Origin: Pterobdella sp. o SKG-2022
Lineage: Eukaryota > Annelida > Clitellata > Hirudinida > Piscicolidae
Reading direction: 5' to 3'
NCBI GenBank assembly: GCA_964035795.1
Contig: OZ038326.1
Span: 3,441,259 to 3,505,258 of the forward strand
DNA: 64,000 nt
Positions 1-13,100 of the stretch are shown here, piece by piece; position 1 is the stretch's first letter, and each line of letters opens with the position of its first letter. The notes below the pieces were generated by a model that was given only the letters and a program-made list of their open reading frames with translations, did no database searches and had not been told where the DNA came from. A program made the translations under genes and the position numbers.

Positions 1-252
1 TCTGCTGTAGTCACCGAAGCTAAGAGCGACCCAAGTAGTGATACCAACAGTGGAGTTGCAGCCAATAAAAACACTGTAAATGCCGTGAAAGAGCAAGCTG
101 TTTTAGTGGTGAAACAACCTCTTGACTGCTATGAGTTGATGGAAACTAAAGAACACTCTACACAAACAGACTTCTTTGAAAATTCAAAATCTGATGCTGA
201 CGTTGAAGATGAAAACGGAGTGATGAGAAGAAGGAGGAGAAAACCTGAATGA
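1..252 (+). CDS. 3' end of an unidentified gene (partial)
   Basis: An open frame runs from the window edge to a TGA at 250-252, giving 83 residues. The peptide is hydrophilic and acidic with many Ser, Asp and Glu. It contains a THSTQTDFF-like patch and ends in a strongly basic tail (MRRRRRKPE). I see no recognisable domain, so I give no function. An AATAAA lies at 437-442, about 185 nt downstream, as expected for a 3' end. The upstream part is outside the window. It is convergent with the esterase gene to its right. Confidence 0.6.
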   Translation, partial: SAVVTEAKSDPSSDTNSGVAANKNTVNAVKEQAVLVVKQPLDCYELMETKEHSTQTDFFENSKSDADVEDENGVMRRRRRKPE

Positions 253-1085
253 TATATCAATATAATGTCTAGGTATTTGGATTTAGAATGTTATAGTAAT
301 AGAATTTTTTCGCTGAAAAATCGAGTTGGTGATATTGTCTGCTCCAAAACGTTTTTTTTATCTTTGTGAACATTAACTGAACCTTAATTTTCGACTCACC
401 TTAAGAAGAAGATCTAAGTTTAATTAATCGGTAACAAATAAAACAATCAAATTTTTATTAAACAACAGTTAAATGTTAGAATAAAATAAATATTCTAGAA
501 CCTTGAACAAGTGTTGAAACTGATCAATTGATTTTTACATATAAACACTGAAGAAATATCATTTGGTAAAAAATTAAAAAACTCTCGATATAAAGAATGA
601 AGTATAGCTGGTAAATATGCTCTATATGTGATATTGCGAAACAAAGAAAGCGGTTTTATATTCGGTGATTTTCATAAAGCATTTCACATTAAATCTTTTG
701 TAAAACACTTTGACGTAAAAAAGACCCAAGCCAAACAGGAAATGCCTTTGTATTATATATGCTGGTAAAAGCCAAAAGGTTGTATACAATCAGACAAAAA
801 AAAGCCGAAGCTTTTTCATTTGTTAGTCAGTTGTTAATAACATTTGATATTTGTGAATTAGTGTCTAAGGGATGTTGAGGTTTAATATATACTGTTGACA
901 ATTTTGAATTATAGAATATATGGATTGTAAAAAAATCGTCAAGCTATTTTTAAGACTTGGCTCGAATTCATTTAATTAGTTTATCGAAATAAATATTGAG
1001 TTATTCATTAAAAACTGTTTGGTGATATTACATTATTTTTAAAATATGCAATATATTGTTTAGTATGCACACATGGAAACTTGAC
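253..1085. other. AT-rich convergent intergenic region / 3' UTRs
   Basis: No coding potential is visible on either strand. It contains the presumed 3' UTR of the left gene, with AATAAA at 437-442, and the 3' UTR of the minus-strand esterase. Otherwise it is AT-rich sequence without recognisable elements. Confidence 0.6.
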
Positions 1086-4000
1086 TTAAATCCGGGGCGC
1101 TTTGTGATTTTTTTCTAACTTTCTAATTTTATTTCTCACCTTACACAAAATCAACAAAAGAACTATAATTAAAATTGCAGCCAAGACTAGAAGAATGGTT
1201 AAAACAGTGGTTAGAACTCCCGCTTTTTTTTGTGTCTCTTCTTCTGATTCCGCATCCGTTTCCTCGTCACTCATTTGATCCAAAGTGCTTGGATATGAAC
1301 CAAACAACGTTCCCCCTTTTCCAACCACATTTTCGGAGGATTTGGGAAATAACTTGGGAAGCAATTCATTCCACAGGAATAGTTTGTCTATGGCGAGGTG
1401 GGAATGCATCTGACTCCCTTCCTCTGAAAACCTCATGTATTTTCGAGTCTTAGAGTCGTATTTGGGCCACACTACTCCATCTATTTCCGGAATTTTTCTA
1501 AAAAATTTTGAAATAAAGCGTTGACAAGCATACCTCGTTATTCATAAATTGCTATTCAATTTTAATACCTCCTAAAACTAGCGTTTATTTCCAAATAAAA
1601 TTTTAAAGTATTCGATTCTAAACACAAACTTGTGCTTAGCAAAATGAGTCCATATTTTCATGATATTCCTTGACAGCTTCTTCCTTGGAGAATCAGGAGG
1701 GTCATTGGGTTTAAAACTGACCTTCTCTTTATCATCGGCACTGTAGGCTCCAAACGGAGCTCCAAAAAGGTAGCTTAACTCAATGGAGTGGTAGCTATGA
1801 GGGTCGGTGAAGTAATAAAAATACACATCGGGAGAGTGCTTCTGTATCATGTCTGCTATGTGTGATGTCGGAATCACCATGTTGTAGTCGCTTAGCATCT
1901 GTTGTAGACATTTGAGTTTTGTATTGTATATGTAACATAATTAAGCTTTAAGTAGTATCAATAATCAAAGCTGACTGCTGCCAACCCCAGTTACTGGGAC
2001 ATGTAAATCGGCAGTTTAAAGGTTAGTCTAAAATCGATATGATGAAAAACTGGTTCATAACATATATTTGAACAAGGCTTTTTATTGTATCGTTCAACCA
2101 TATGCTTAAGAATTAGGTATATATTTAATGAGTTATACCCTCAAAAATTAGTTTTCATGTTTACTGTGTAATTTAAAATTTACCACAAAAAACTAACCTC
2201 GCCATTCTTATAGTAAACGACCGCATCTGAAAGCTTGATACCGTTGCCGACGTCCAAATATTTGTTGTACTGTGTGTAATTACTAAACTCTTCTTTGGTG
2301 ATTCCTAAGGTTCTGGGCCAATCTATATAATAATATCGCAAAAGATCCACAACTCTTTCGTCCATGGCAAAACAGTTATATAGATAAGATTCCATTATAG
2401 AATCTGCTTCTACTTTATCTGACAACTCTTCCATGTAAAAGTCTGCATGTTAGATGAAGGTTAGTTATAATGGGAGTAAAACAAAGATGTATTTCATTTT
2501 ATTTATGGTCATGATAGATATAATAAAAATAAGTAGAAAAAAATTAAATATTTGAAAATTTAACATTTAATATAAGCTGTATGACCATTGTCATGGATAC
2601 ACAAAGAGTGAATAAAAACAATACAAATCAAAAAGATATTTACATAGTTGGAGTTTAAAATCGTCAAAACTAATCACAACTTCGCTAACAATACAAACAA
2701 AAAAAATAAACTACCGAATTCTCTTTCGACGATTCCTGTTATGAGTGGAACTTTGTTGAAATCTCCAGAAGTGAATGCCTCATGAATCGTCTTTTTAAGG
2801 ACATTCCCGTCCAAGTATGGCCTGAACTCTACCTCTAGCTTATCGTACATTGGGAACTAGAAGGTAAAAGCATTTATTTATTTTTATTTTTTTTTACTGT
2901 TACTTTGATTACTTTTTTTTTTTTTAAATTTTCAACTTATTTTAAAACATGGAATTTGATGGATTTTTATTCAATTTAATTAATGAATAATACTCAAATA
3001 AAATTCAATTGTTTAAAGCAAATACAAAACAATATGACACTCACCACATTCCTCGTATCGATGTAGACATCAAAAGACACAGTCTTCAGGCACTGCACCA
3101 CCTTTTTCATCCGTGACTTGTACAACGCCCCTTCATACACAATACTCTTGTAATCTCCTCCACCTTCCCCATCGTACCCACATCCGAGTAGTTTGGAAAT
3201 GTTGAAAATGTACTCTTTAAAGTTCTTGCCCATGCTGTCGTGGTAGATTCCATAAGAGGCTGACGCGCTGCCACTTTGAGCTGCAGCACTGTGGAAAAGC
3301 TCTGTTGAAGGGTCGCAAAGAAGTTTTATTTGTGTAAACAGGGTTTTTATTTTATAGAGAAGGTAGTATGGCGTGTTATTTGTACAAAAATGGTAGTAGG
3401 AAAAAAGAGGTTAGTAGGTGTTAATTTTGTCTAAAAGATAGTGGTTTTTAGATTTGAGTCATGTGGTATTAGTTTTGCGAAAAACTTTTTTTGATTTTAG
3501 AAACTGTATGTATTAGTTTTTGTGAGTACAAGAAGTTTCCACAAATTTTATGCGCTGTTTTGTGGGCACGTCAAAGAATTTTATGGTGTATATATTGTTA
3601 TGTTAAAACCAGAATTTATGATGGAAAATAAATAAAATCGCGAATATTCTAATAGTGCCAGCTTATGTCTAACATTAAAAGTCGCTATTTCTTTGTCGGC
3701 TATATGAGAATAATGTTTTATCAGTAATAAACTCTGCGAAAGTGGTTATTTGTGTTTGATGCATAACACTCTAACAAAGGAAAAGTTTCATTGGGTTTCT
3801 ACAAGGTTTTGATTGGGGTTTATATTAATGAATTGAGCTTTCCTATTTCAAAATAGAAGTTTGCTTAAATTTATAAAGATAAAAATTTCACGTAAAAATG
3901 TGTTAAATAAATTTTCTTGTTGAATAATTTAAATTCTATTCTTTTCATCTACCGAAAACTTTTTTCAAGATATGCCAACTCAGAATATCTCTCCAATATT

Positions 4001-7000
4001 CTAAACCTCACCCCATAAACATCAACTGTGTACCTCCTATCTATCACAATCTTTCTTTTTTCTTCTCTTTCTCTATCTCTTTTTTCCTCCACTTCTCTAC
4101 ATTTTTGACTCGTTTTTCTTCCCACCCCCCTTTCTCCTTATTCTATTCCCCCATCATACTTCGGCTGTCTCGCAGAGTCATGTGTGTTTCAACAAGAGCG
4201 GCTCCAACACTGTGGCCAATGAGCATCACATTGTTGGGATCTCCCCCGAAGTTGGCAATGTTGTCCTGCACCCACTGCATCACCATTATCTGGTCTTTGA
4301 GCCCATAGTTGCCCGTCAAAAACTCATCCCCGCTTAATAGAAATCCTGGTTGCGATGTTGTAGTGACGTGTAGTGGTAGAATATGGTGTGAGAATGGAGT
4401 AGTGTTGTGTTGGTGGTGTGATGGGTTTCATATAGTTGTGGGAAGGCGTAGCTGTGTTGTGATGAGGTTTATTCAATTTTTTTATTTCATTTTTAATTAT
4501 GAAGTTTGTTTTGGTTTTAAGGCTTATGGAAGATTTTTTATATTTATTATTAGTTACACACAATGTTTTAAAAAAAATTATTTTTTCAAAAATGTTCTCA
4601 AAAATTTCATTTTGTTTTTTTTTAAAGCTTTTTGGAACGAACTTTTTAAACATTTTAGGATAATACTTGTGAAAACTTAAAGTGTTTAGTTACAAATCAA
4701 AAATTCTTCACACTTGATACTAAAGAAAAAATAAAATTTTTGGAATTTCAAAATGTAGAATCTATATTCAACTTTTTATTTAAAGTTTTCTAGAAACTAA
4801 GAAAATAAGTACTTTTAACAGTACTAAAAAACATTATGGAAAAATAATAAGGAATATTTTTTTATGACAACGCTGGGTTATCGCATTGAGGTGACAGTAA
4901 ATAGGGATCAAAGTTTTAAACTCTGAACATACGCCATTAAAAGAGATTTTTGCTGGATTTTTTGCCAAATAATTTTTAAGTATTCATAAATATATTAGCT
5001 TCTCACACATAGACAACTGGAATGTGAGAAGACATCAAAAATTTACAAATACAACAAAGGAAACAAAAAAATCAATTTTTGAAGTTTTAACGGAAAAATT
5101 TCAATGGAAAAATAAATTGTTAATGTAAAAAATGTTGCTTTCATTATAAAATTTATTAATCTCTTGTTTTATACATTTTTCATCTATCTATCCATTCATT
5201 CATCCATTTATTCATTTATCCATTTTTCATTCTCTCATACATTTTGTACCCATTCGTCAATTTATTCAATTATTTACTCACCTATACCTTTATTTTTTCA
5301 TTTTCTCATCCAGTATCCGTCAATCCATCTATCTATCACCGTTCATCATCACACTTCCTTTCATCTATCATCGTCATATTCTCCACACCAAACCCTCCTC
5401 ATTTTCTCATCTTTCATTATCAATCACTTATTTTCTTCTTACCTTCCATCCATCACCACCTGTTATTTTTCTACTCACCATTCAACTCAAACATTCACCA
5501 CTACCCACCATCATCACCCATAATCTCTTCTTTTCTTTCCCACTAGCCAACCTACCGAAAGGTCCCAGTCGGTAGTTGAATGTGACGACAACAACTCCCA
5601 TAGTGGCAAGCACACTGCCATCATAATCGCTACCCGACCCTACCTCGTATGATCCTCCGTGTACATACAACATCACTGGAAATGTGGCTTTCGGGTCGTT
5701 TGGCTAGAGATGGTGGTGGTTTGGTGGTAGTGGTGGTAATGGGGGTGGTTTGAGGTATTGAGGTATTGTTGGTGTTTTGAGGGTTGTGGGAAAAAGGAAG
5801 ATAGAAATGAAATAGACTATGCTGGTCATGAGGATGAAGCGATAAGTGATAAATCTTAATTTTATTTTACATATGTAAAATTTCCTCAATTCGAAGTTCA
5901 AATTGTTTCCAAAACAGAATGATTATTATTTTCAAAAAAACATCTTTTTCAGAAAAAAATTATTCAAACTAAAAAAAAATTTAAAAGACTTAAATGCGCA
6001 ATTTTAATATTATCCAAAAAAAACTTTTAGTTGTTTAAAATTACTTCAAGAGAGATTACCAAATGGCCTGATCTTGAAAAATTTAGCAAGCAACAATCTA
6101 TAAAGGTTATGAGGCTCAGTTTGACTCAAAAACTTTTCCATACTTTTAAAACATGAAAAACCCTCAATAAACGGTTGTTTTTTTATAAAAATTTTAAATA
6201 ATATAAAATATTATTTTATACTAAACTACATTTATTAATTTTTAAATAAATAATGAAGATATAAGCACCACCATCATTTTAACTATAATCTCCACCCTCA
6301 CCACCATTACCAACACCCCTTTAGCCACAACTCACCATATGTGGAGCAAAAATATTAAGATACAGACAGTCTTCAGAGATGCAAACTTTCCTAAGCAGGT
6401 GTGAATCTAGGGTTTGAGGACAAGAACAATATGTTTTGTTGCTCGTGCTCAACGTGTTTTCCCACTTTTCTGGTGGCTCTGGTGGCTATAGAAGGAAGAT
6501 GGTTGATGGTGAGGGTGTGATGGCAGTTTGTATGGTGGAGAAATTTGTAGAGAGGGTGGTGGCTTGTACTTAGGGAAGAATAGTTGATTTGTGTGGTAGT
6601 TTGGGTATTTGGCTTGTGAGTGGAAGAACTAAAAAATATTTTTACTTAATCTGAATTCATTAAATTCGTGAATAAAACACATAATGGACGTGAAAAAAAC
6701 TATAAAGAATTTAGTAGAAATTATTAAGTTGAAAAGATGGATGAGAATAAAATAGGATATGACTATAATTGAATTTCGTCTATAAATAATACATATAATG
6801 TAAAAATAATTAATTTATTGGAAACATTTCATTTTAAAAACTTTTAATTTGACGTATAATATAAGAAAACTATTGCCTTCGGTATAAAATGTACACCCAT
6901 CAAAAGGTAAATGTTTTGAGTTTCTTTAACCTGGTAGTTTTCTGAGTATGGATGATATTGCGTAAATGCAAAAAAATGGTTTTTAATGAAAATAGACGGC

Positions 7001-10000
7001 AGAAAAGAATTAGATGCACTCTTCAAGAACTGCAGAAGAAAGCCTATTTGAAAGTTGAATTCTTATAAGATGACGTAACAACAAGCAGGATGGAACAATA
7101 ATAATAATAATAATGAAACAATAGAAATTTTGGCAAAGAAAAAAATAGTGACAACAACAATAGAATAAAAGCAAAAATATATGATGACTAATGAAAAGCA
7201 ATGAAATGATTGTAAGAATCAGAAAAAATTGATCATGAAAATGATATTGTGAATTTAAAAATGAAAACTAACAATAAAAAAATGGGAAAACACATTTGAA
7301 AAAAAAAATGCAAAAAACACATCAAAAAACTAGAAGAAGAATAATAGTAAAAAAAATAATTAAAATTTAATAATAAGAATAATAATAAAACAAAACGGTA
7401 ATGGAAGAAATAATTAAAAAATATTTTTAAAAATAAAAAAAATGGTAGCGTTCATTACTGATACTTGATCAGATCAATGCCAAGTATCTTGGCAAAATTT
7501 TCGCGAAGTGATTAAAAAATAATTATGTACAATGAAATTATTCCATGCAAAATCATAATAACATATTTATCGTTTAATAAGGATTATATAAGCAAAATTA
7601 AATATTTTTTTGAAAAATTATAAAAATTATTTTTGGAAATTATTATTCTAATAAAACTTAATTGAAACAAATTTATGTTTCTTTTTTTTTCATTTAAGGA
7701 ATGTTGTTGTTATTTTTTTTATTACCATTAGGTTATTTTTATATCTGTAACATATTGACCAATGTCGTAAAATTTTGCCGAAATAATAAAAATAACAATA
7801 AATTAACGAGAAAAATTAAAAAAAATAAGAATAATTACAATGCATTGTATTTATTTTTAAATCAATAATGAAAATTTATCAAAAATTAATGAAAAAAAAT
7901 ATACGTGGAGGTGGAGTGAAATTTTTATCAAAGATAACTAAAATAGATATTTATGAAAGTATTTCAAAAATCTGAAAAAAGCTTGGATTAAAAAACTTGG
8001 AACTCTTAAAGATATAAAAACTCGAAAATAACATAAAAACAAATGAAAGGTCAAAACAGAAGGAAATCAAAAAACCAAATCATGAGTCGCAGAACTGGAC
8101 TGTTTATTCAGAGATGTTTTTTTCGTAGTGTTGCATTTATTTTGATCAAAATAATTAAAAAAAACAAAAAATGATAAATCATAAATATTTTAAAATTGAA
8201 TATGTCTGAAACTCCCGAAAAGTGGGTATATATATTTAAATCCAGGCTCAAATACTTATATAAAATATTTGAACAATTTAGGTAAAAAAAATTTTTTTGA
8301 TAGAATTTATTTAAAATTTTTTTTAAAGCAAAATTTCCAGCTAATCTTATCATGGTTCAAACACCCGAAATGTTCCAATTCACACTTGGTTCAATGTTTC
8401 TGTGATGAAACTCAGCTTTAAAGTTTATCAGAATTCAATTGAGTATATTTTAAAATATTTTTTCCAACTTATTCATTGATTTTTGCTGAATTTGTTTTAA
8501 GGTTTGTTTAGATACAAGAAAAATCATAAACATTTCTATAGAGGTTTGAATCAGAATTTTTTAGCTAAATAAACAGTTAAAAACCTATTTGAATGCATCG
8601 AACCAACCATTCAAAGCTTCTCAAATTTCAAATTATTTTTTAATCGGAAAAATTTTAATGCGAAAAATTTGAGCCTTCTTTAAAAAAATCTCATGTTTGA
8701 ACATTATTCCAAACAAAAAATGATTTCAAAAAATTCAGATTGCCTCTAAATATTTATTTTAAAACAAAAAAGAATTTATTTCATATGAATTCTCCTTAAC
8801 CCTACAACTCAGAAAATTCCCCATTTATCAATTGTTCACCATAGAGAATCAGAAAAGTTGGATCCAATTTCACTGTTTATTCTCATCAAAAACTATCCCT
8901 AAATTCTTTGTATATATCGTTAATACATTTGTATATATCGTTAATACATTTATATATACATTTCTTAGATAGTATTTATTAGTCACAAATGCTTTTTGCA
9001 TGAGAGATGGCTACGAGTCGGATGTGTCTAAGGTTATAATTGTGCGCATGTTTGTTAATATTAAATTTTTTTAACCTTCCTTTGTTTTCTCAATTAAAAA
9101 AAAGTAGAAGCCTAAGTTAAAATAAATTGAAATACAAAAAATTTAAAATTTCGAAATAAAAATTATTAAAAAGTAAAGATTTTTAAAAGAATGATATATC
9201 CCAAATTCCCGAATTTTTTGAATTTTTTTTATATTTCTAATTTAAATCTTATTTTCATGCAAGCATTTTTATCACTATAATAAATTTCAAACTCTTTTCT
9301 ACTGTTAATGGATTGATTTTGTTTAGTGGCATGAGTATGTATCACCTTTAAACAAACAATCCCCAACAACTCAAATAAACCACTTTTAAATGTAGTATTT
9401 TTTCGTTTTATACCTGATTTCAAATGCACACTCTTCTCTGTTGAAATTTTTCAATTGAAGAATAATTTTATTAAGAAGATTTTTTCCAGCGATTTTGATG
9501 CAAATTTCGTTTCTAAATTGCTCGCCATAATAAACTTAATAATAATATTAATTTTAATTAATTACCAAAACCCTTCACGCTACTCTTCTATTTGATTCAT
9601 CTGTTTAAATTTTTTATCTTTTTTTTCCCCTCCCTCTTCTACCCCTCACCATGAATCTCAAGTCCCCTACGGGAGGCTTGGCGTATGGTACTTTGTGGAA
9701 CTTGTCAACGATGCATGTCACATTTACTGTTGGGTAGTTAGTGTTTTTTGAGGAGCAGTTCATTATATAATAATGAAGCAAATACTAGTATTTAAATGAC
9801 TATATTTGAAAAACAAAATAAAGTTAGAAAAAGCTACTAATCTAATAAAAAATGACAACACTAATCTGAAAAGAATAATGATATATAATGCGTTCATATT
9901 AACTTCATAAATCACCATGAAAATATAAATGCGAAATTAATCGCATGAAACTCCTGAAGTTAACGCCACTATAATTTTATTCGTAGTTGCAATGATCCTA

Positions 10001-10152
10001 CCTTCTAATCCGTGCAGATTCCTACGGAACCTCTTGCCCACGATAGAACCATATTCCGTGTCTCTAACTACTTCTTCCAGCAATACTTCGTGTTCATTTG
10101 ACGTGGCTTCAGATAAATGGTGCACAAAGATCAAGAGGATTAAAATTTTCAT
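1086..10152 (-). CDS. Membrane-anchored carboxylesterase (cholinesterase-like / neuroligin-superfamily), ten exons, 678 aa
   Basis: Exons (5' to 3'): 10152-10002, 9726-9650, 6485-6336, 5703-5556, 4345-4160, 3301-3045, 2856-2715, 2442-2198, 1898-1630, 1497-1086. All phases agree. The protein starts with a signal peptide ([18 protein letters not shown]). The alpha/beta-hydrolase family hallmarks follow: PYAKPPVG near residue 65, SEDCLYLN near 112, an oxyanion-hole HGGSY near 142 and NYRLGPFG near 168. The nucleophile elbow is GDPNN...GHSVGA with Ser221. A Glu near 369 (GIVEREFGD) and His489 ([11 protein letters not shown]) sit where the family's acid and histidine belong. A WPKYD...YMRF C-terminal motif follows. 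A hydrophobic helix at about 634-660 and a short basic tail predict a type I membrane protein with an extracellular esterase domain. Neuroligins have the same layout but usually lack the serine; here the triad looks complete, so I infer an active esterase of unknown substrate. Confidence 0.87.
7460..7494. repeat. Two overlapping inverted repeats (hairpin-forming)
   Basis: GATACTTG at 7460-7467 is complementary to CAAGTATC at 7481-7488. A second perfect inverted repeat, TGCCAAG-TAT-CTTGGCA, occupies 7478-7494. The two stems share bases and are mutually exclusive. They lie in intron 2 of the esterase gene. No function is assigned. Confidence 0.5.
8908..8960. repeat. Short tandem repeat, 21-bp unit
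   Basis: Two identical copies of TTGTATATATCGTTAATACAT (8908-8928 and 8929-8949) are followed by a partial, degenerate third copy. It is intronic in the esterase gene. Confidence 0.8.
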
Positions 10153-13100
10153 CTTTCAGGGTATTCCGTGGGTTTTTTTGATGCTCTTATTCTATTATTT
10201 TTTGTTTTGGTTTTTGGGTTAGTTTGTATCTTTCATTATTTTCTTTTTTATCAATTGTGTCTGGAGTCGTTCAAGGATTGATGTTTTTTGGTTCTGTTTT
10301 TTTATTTTTCCAACATCACTTTCTGTCAATCAAAAGAGTATTTAGCTGTTAATATTTTTCTGTAATTCACCCATAGTCTAAGACTTCATATTATAATTAA
10401 GTTTATTTAACTAACACTTAACGAAGATTAAGGCATAATTAACATTAATTAACAATATATTTAAACGTATGGAAACTATTTTCTTTTATTTGTATAATTG
10501 ATAGAAGTGAAAATACTTTAATGTTTGTTAAATATAATTTTTCATTTATTAGATAACATCAAGAAATTGAACAAACTTTTTACATGATATTTTTTAAAAT
10601 GAAAAAATAAATGAAAACAACAATAATAAATAAAATTAACAATATTAGTAAAAAAAATAACGAATAAAAATAAAAACAAATAAAACAAGAATTTAAAAAA
10701 TCTAATAACAACTTTTCTTTTTTTTCATCAACTCGTTTTATGCTCTCTAATAAGATTTTTTCTAGCAGTTCTTGTCTAAACAAAAAGTGTGAAACGATTT
10801 GTTTCAGGCTGTAAATTTGCATTTAGATACACTTACATTTACATGGATTTGCATTTGTTTCAGCCAGATGGCGAGTTGTACAGCTTACTAAGTATATCTG
10901 AGTACATTTTATTTATTATTAGTTATTTGTTTTATTATTATTATTTTTGTTTTTATTATTGTTATTATTAATATAATTTTCAATATTTTTATAGTTATTT
11001 TTGTTATTATTTTTACTATTATTAATTTTATAGCGCACAATTACAAACAAATTTGCTTCAAGAACGCACAGATTTTTAAAGCTATTTATAAAATTATACA
11101 AGTTTGCATTAATATTATTTAAATATATATTCATATTAATATTTAAATGCTTTTAGACATATGAATTTACATATATATTCAATCAAAGCTACATTTATAT
11201 GCACCCACATTGAAGTAACATTGTTATACAAATGGAACAAAATTTTTAAAAATAAATTTTTTATCTATTACTACCTTTCAATGATTTTTAAATCAATACG
11301 CCATAATATAATTGAAAAAAAATAATTTTGTTAATTATTATAAAATAAACCCTTAAATAAAAATTTATGACGTCACCACAGCCCAACGGTTACAACCCCA
11401 TCCTTGTTATTCTTGCTTCATGGACACCAAGCTCTTCCACATCAGATGCGTTATGTATCATTTGAATCTCGATGCACTTTTCATCAATTTTTCGAGAGCA
11501 TTTTCAAGTTACAAATCACTTATTTTATATTTTAAACGAGAAATATTAACGTTTAAGGTATGGACCTCGTAGAAGACATTACCATCAAATGCTTTGTTAT
11601 TAATCCAATATTGAGTTTCACGTCATAACTAATGTTTTAAAGTCATTTGAGTGGAAAAGCTGAATTTTGACACTCCTGGCTTTTAGTATGAAAATATTGT
11701 TTTTTTTTGATTTTTGTCTATACTCGGAATATAAAATTTGTACTTTGCATCTATACACTTGACATAATAAGCGAGTGAATAAATAGACCATTGGTGGGCT
11801 TTTAATAGTGAAGTAAACAAACATAAATTATTTATTAATATGAATCACAAAGCTTTCCGTAAGTCTAACTCACATGATCAGGTGAACTGTTGAAAATGGT
11901 TCATCGATTGCGCACTTGTTAGGTTTCACAGTGCGCTACCCCATGTGGACCTTTTGCAGTCTTATAATTATGCATACTTCACAAGGTCATTAATAGCTTT
12001 GTAGAAATTGTTGTGTAATATATAATCTAAATTATTTCATAAATTAAACAGTTTATTGATTTTTATTTAAATTATTTATAGTTTGAATTTCAAATAAAGA
12101 GATTTTTAAGTTGATACATGAATGCAGGGTTTAATAAGTCTTAAAAAAAATTTTAACCAAAATAAAAAGAAGATTTTGAGTTTCTCATTATGAAGTTCGA
12201 AGCTTTTTGTTAAAAGTGTAGCATTAGCAAGTATTTGAATTTTTTTACTCTATACTAAAAATTATTTGTGTTCAGAAGTTTCTTATAAGTTTTACTTTAT
12301 CAGAAAAACGTTGGTTTTATGAGGAAATTAGACTTGTAAAAAGCAGGCATTTTGATAGAAACTTTTTAAGATAAGCAATATGTTTCATTAAAAACTTTGC
12401 TGAAGCCACCAACCCAGATTTGTTGAAAACAGATGAGTCGATAAATTAGATTTATCAAGGTGTTTTAGTGCATTATTATATTTCGTAGCTGATATAACTA
12501 ACGTAAAAAAAAGATTAAATGTAAGAATGGTGATAAAAAATGAACAAAAAAAGAACAATTTTTGATATTTTATCTTAATATAGATTTTTGGGTGGAATAT
12601 ATGTTAATAAAAATGAAATTTTAAAAACAGAGTTGAAAGATTATTAAGAAAATCGCACAAAAATTACATATAAAAAACTTGAATTTGCAGATAAATAAAA
12701 AAACCAATATCCTAAATCCAGTTTGATTCCTATTATACTGAAAGTGGCCAGGTTTTTTTAAATAAATAGCTATTTTCAAAAAAAAAAACCAAATAGAAAT
12801 ACAAAATATGAAAGGAAAGCTTGGTACGAAATATGCATCCGTGATAAAAAAAGCTAAAATTTTTCAGAAACTTGAGTCTTATCGAGAAAATTAGTTTTAT
12901 ATTATTGAAATTATTTGGGCTTGAAGGAAATTAGGATCTCGGGTCACTGAAACTTAAGCGGAAATCCGCTATTTTTCTATAAAACTTTGACAACCTAAAG
13001 TTTAACAAATAATATGGCAACTAAAAGTTTACAAATGTTCAAAAAAAACATTTTTATAATTTAGTTTTTATTTTTCGAAATTTCAGCTTAAAATTTTTTT

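Larger units (their letters stand above)
6486..9649 (-). other. Long intron 2 of the esterase gene
   Basis: About 3.2 kb, extremely AT-rich, with no coding exon or transposon that I can recognise. It includes an A-rich stretch (about 7080-7450), nested inverted repeats near 7460-7494 and a short 21-bp tandem repeat at 8908-8949. The end next to exon 3 is G/GGT-rich on the + strand (C/ACC-rich in the transcript). Confidence 0.6.

Noticed and set aside
1175..1453. 92-codon + strand frame opposite the last esterase exon
   Set aside because: It is the antisense shadow of the coding exon, with no supporting features.
5164..5546. 100-119 codon His/Ser/Thr/Pro-rich frames on the + strand
   Set aside because: They are antisense to an esterase intron and result from its CATC/ACC-rich composition.
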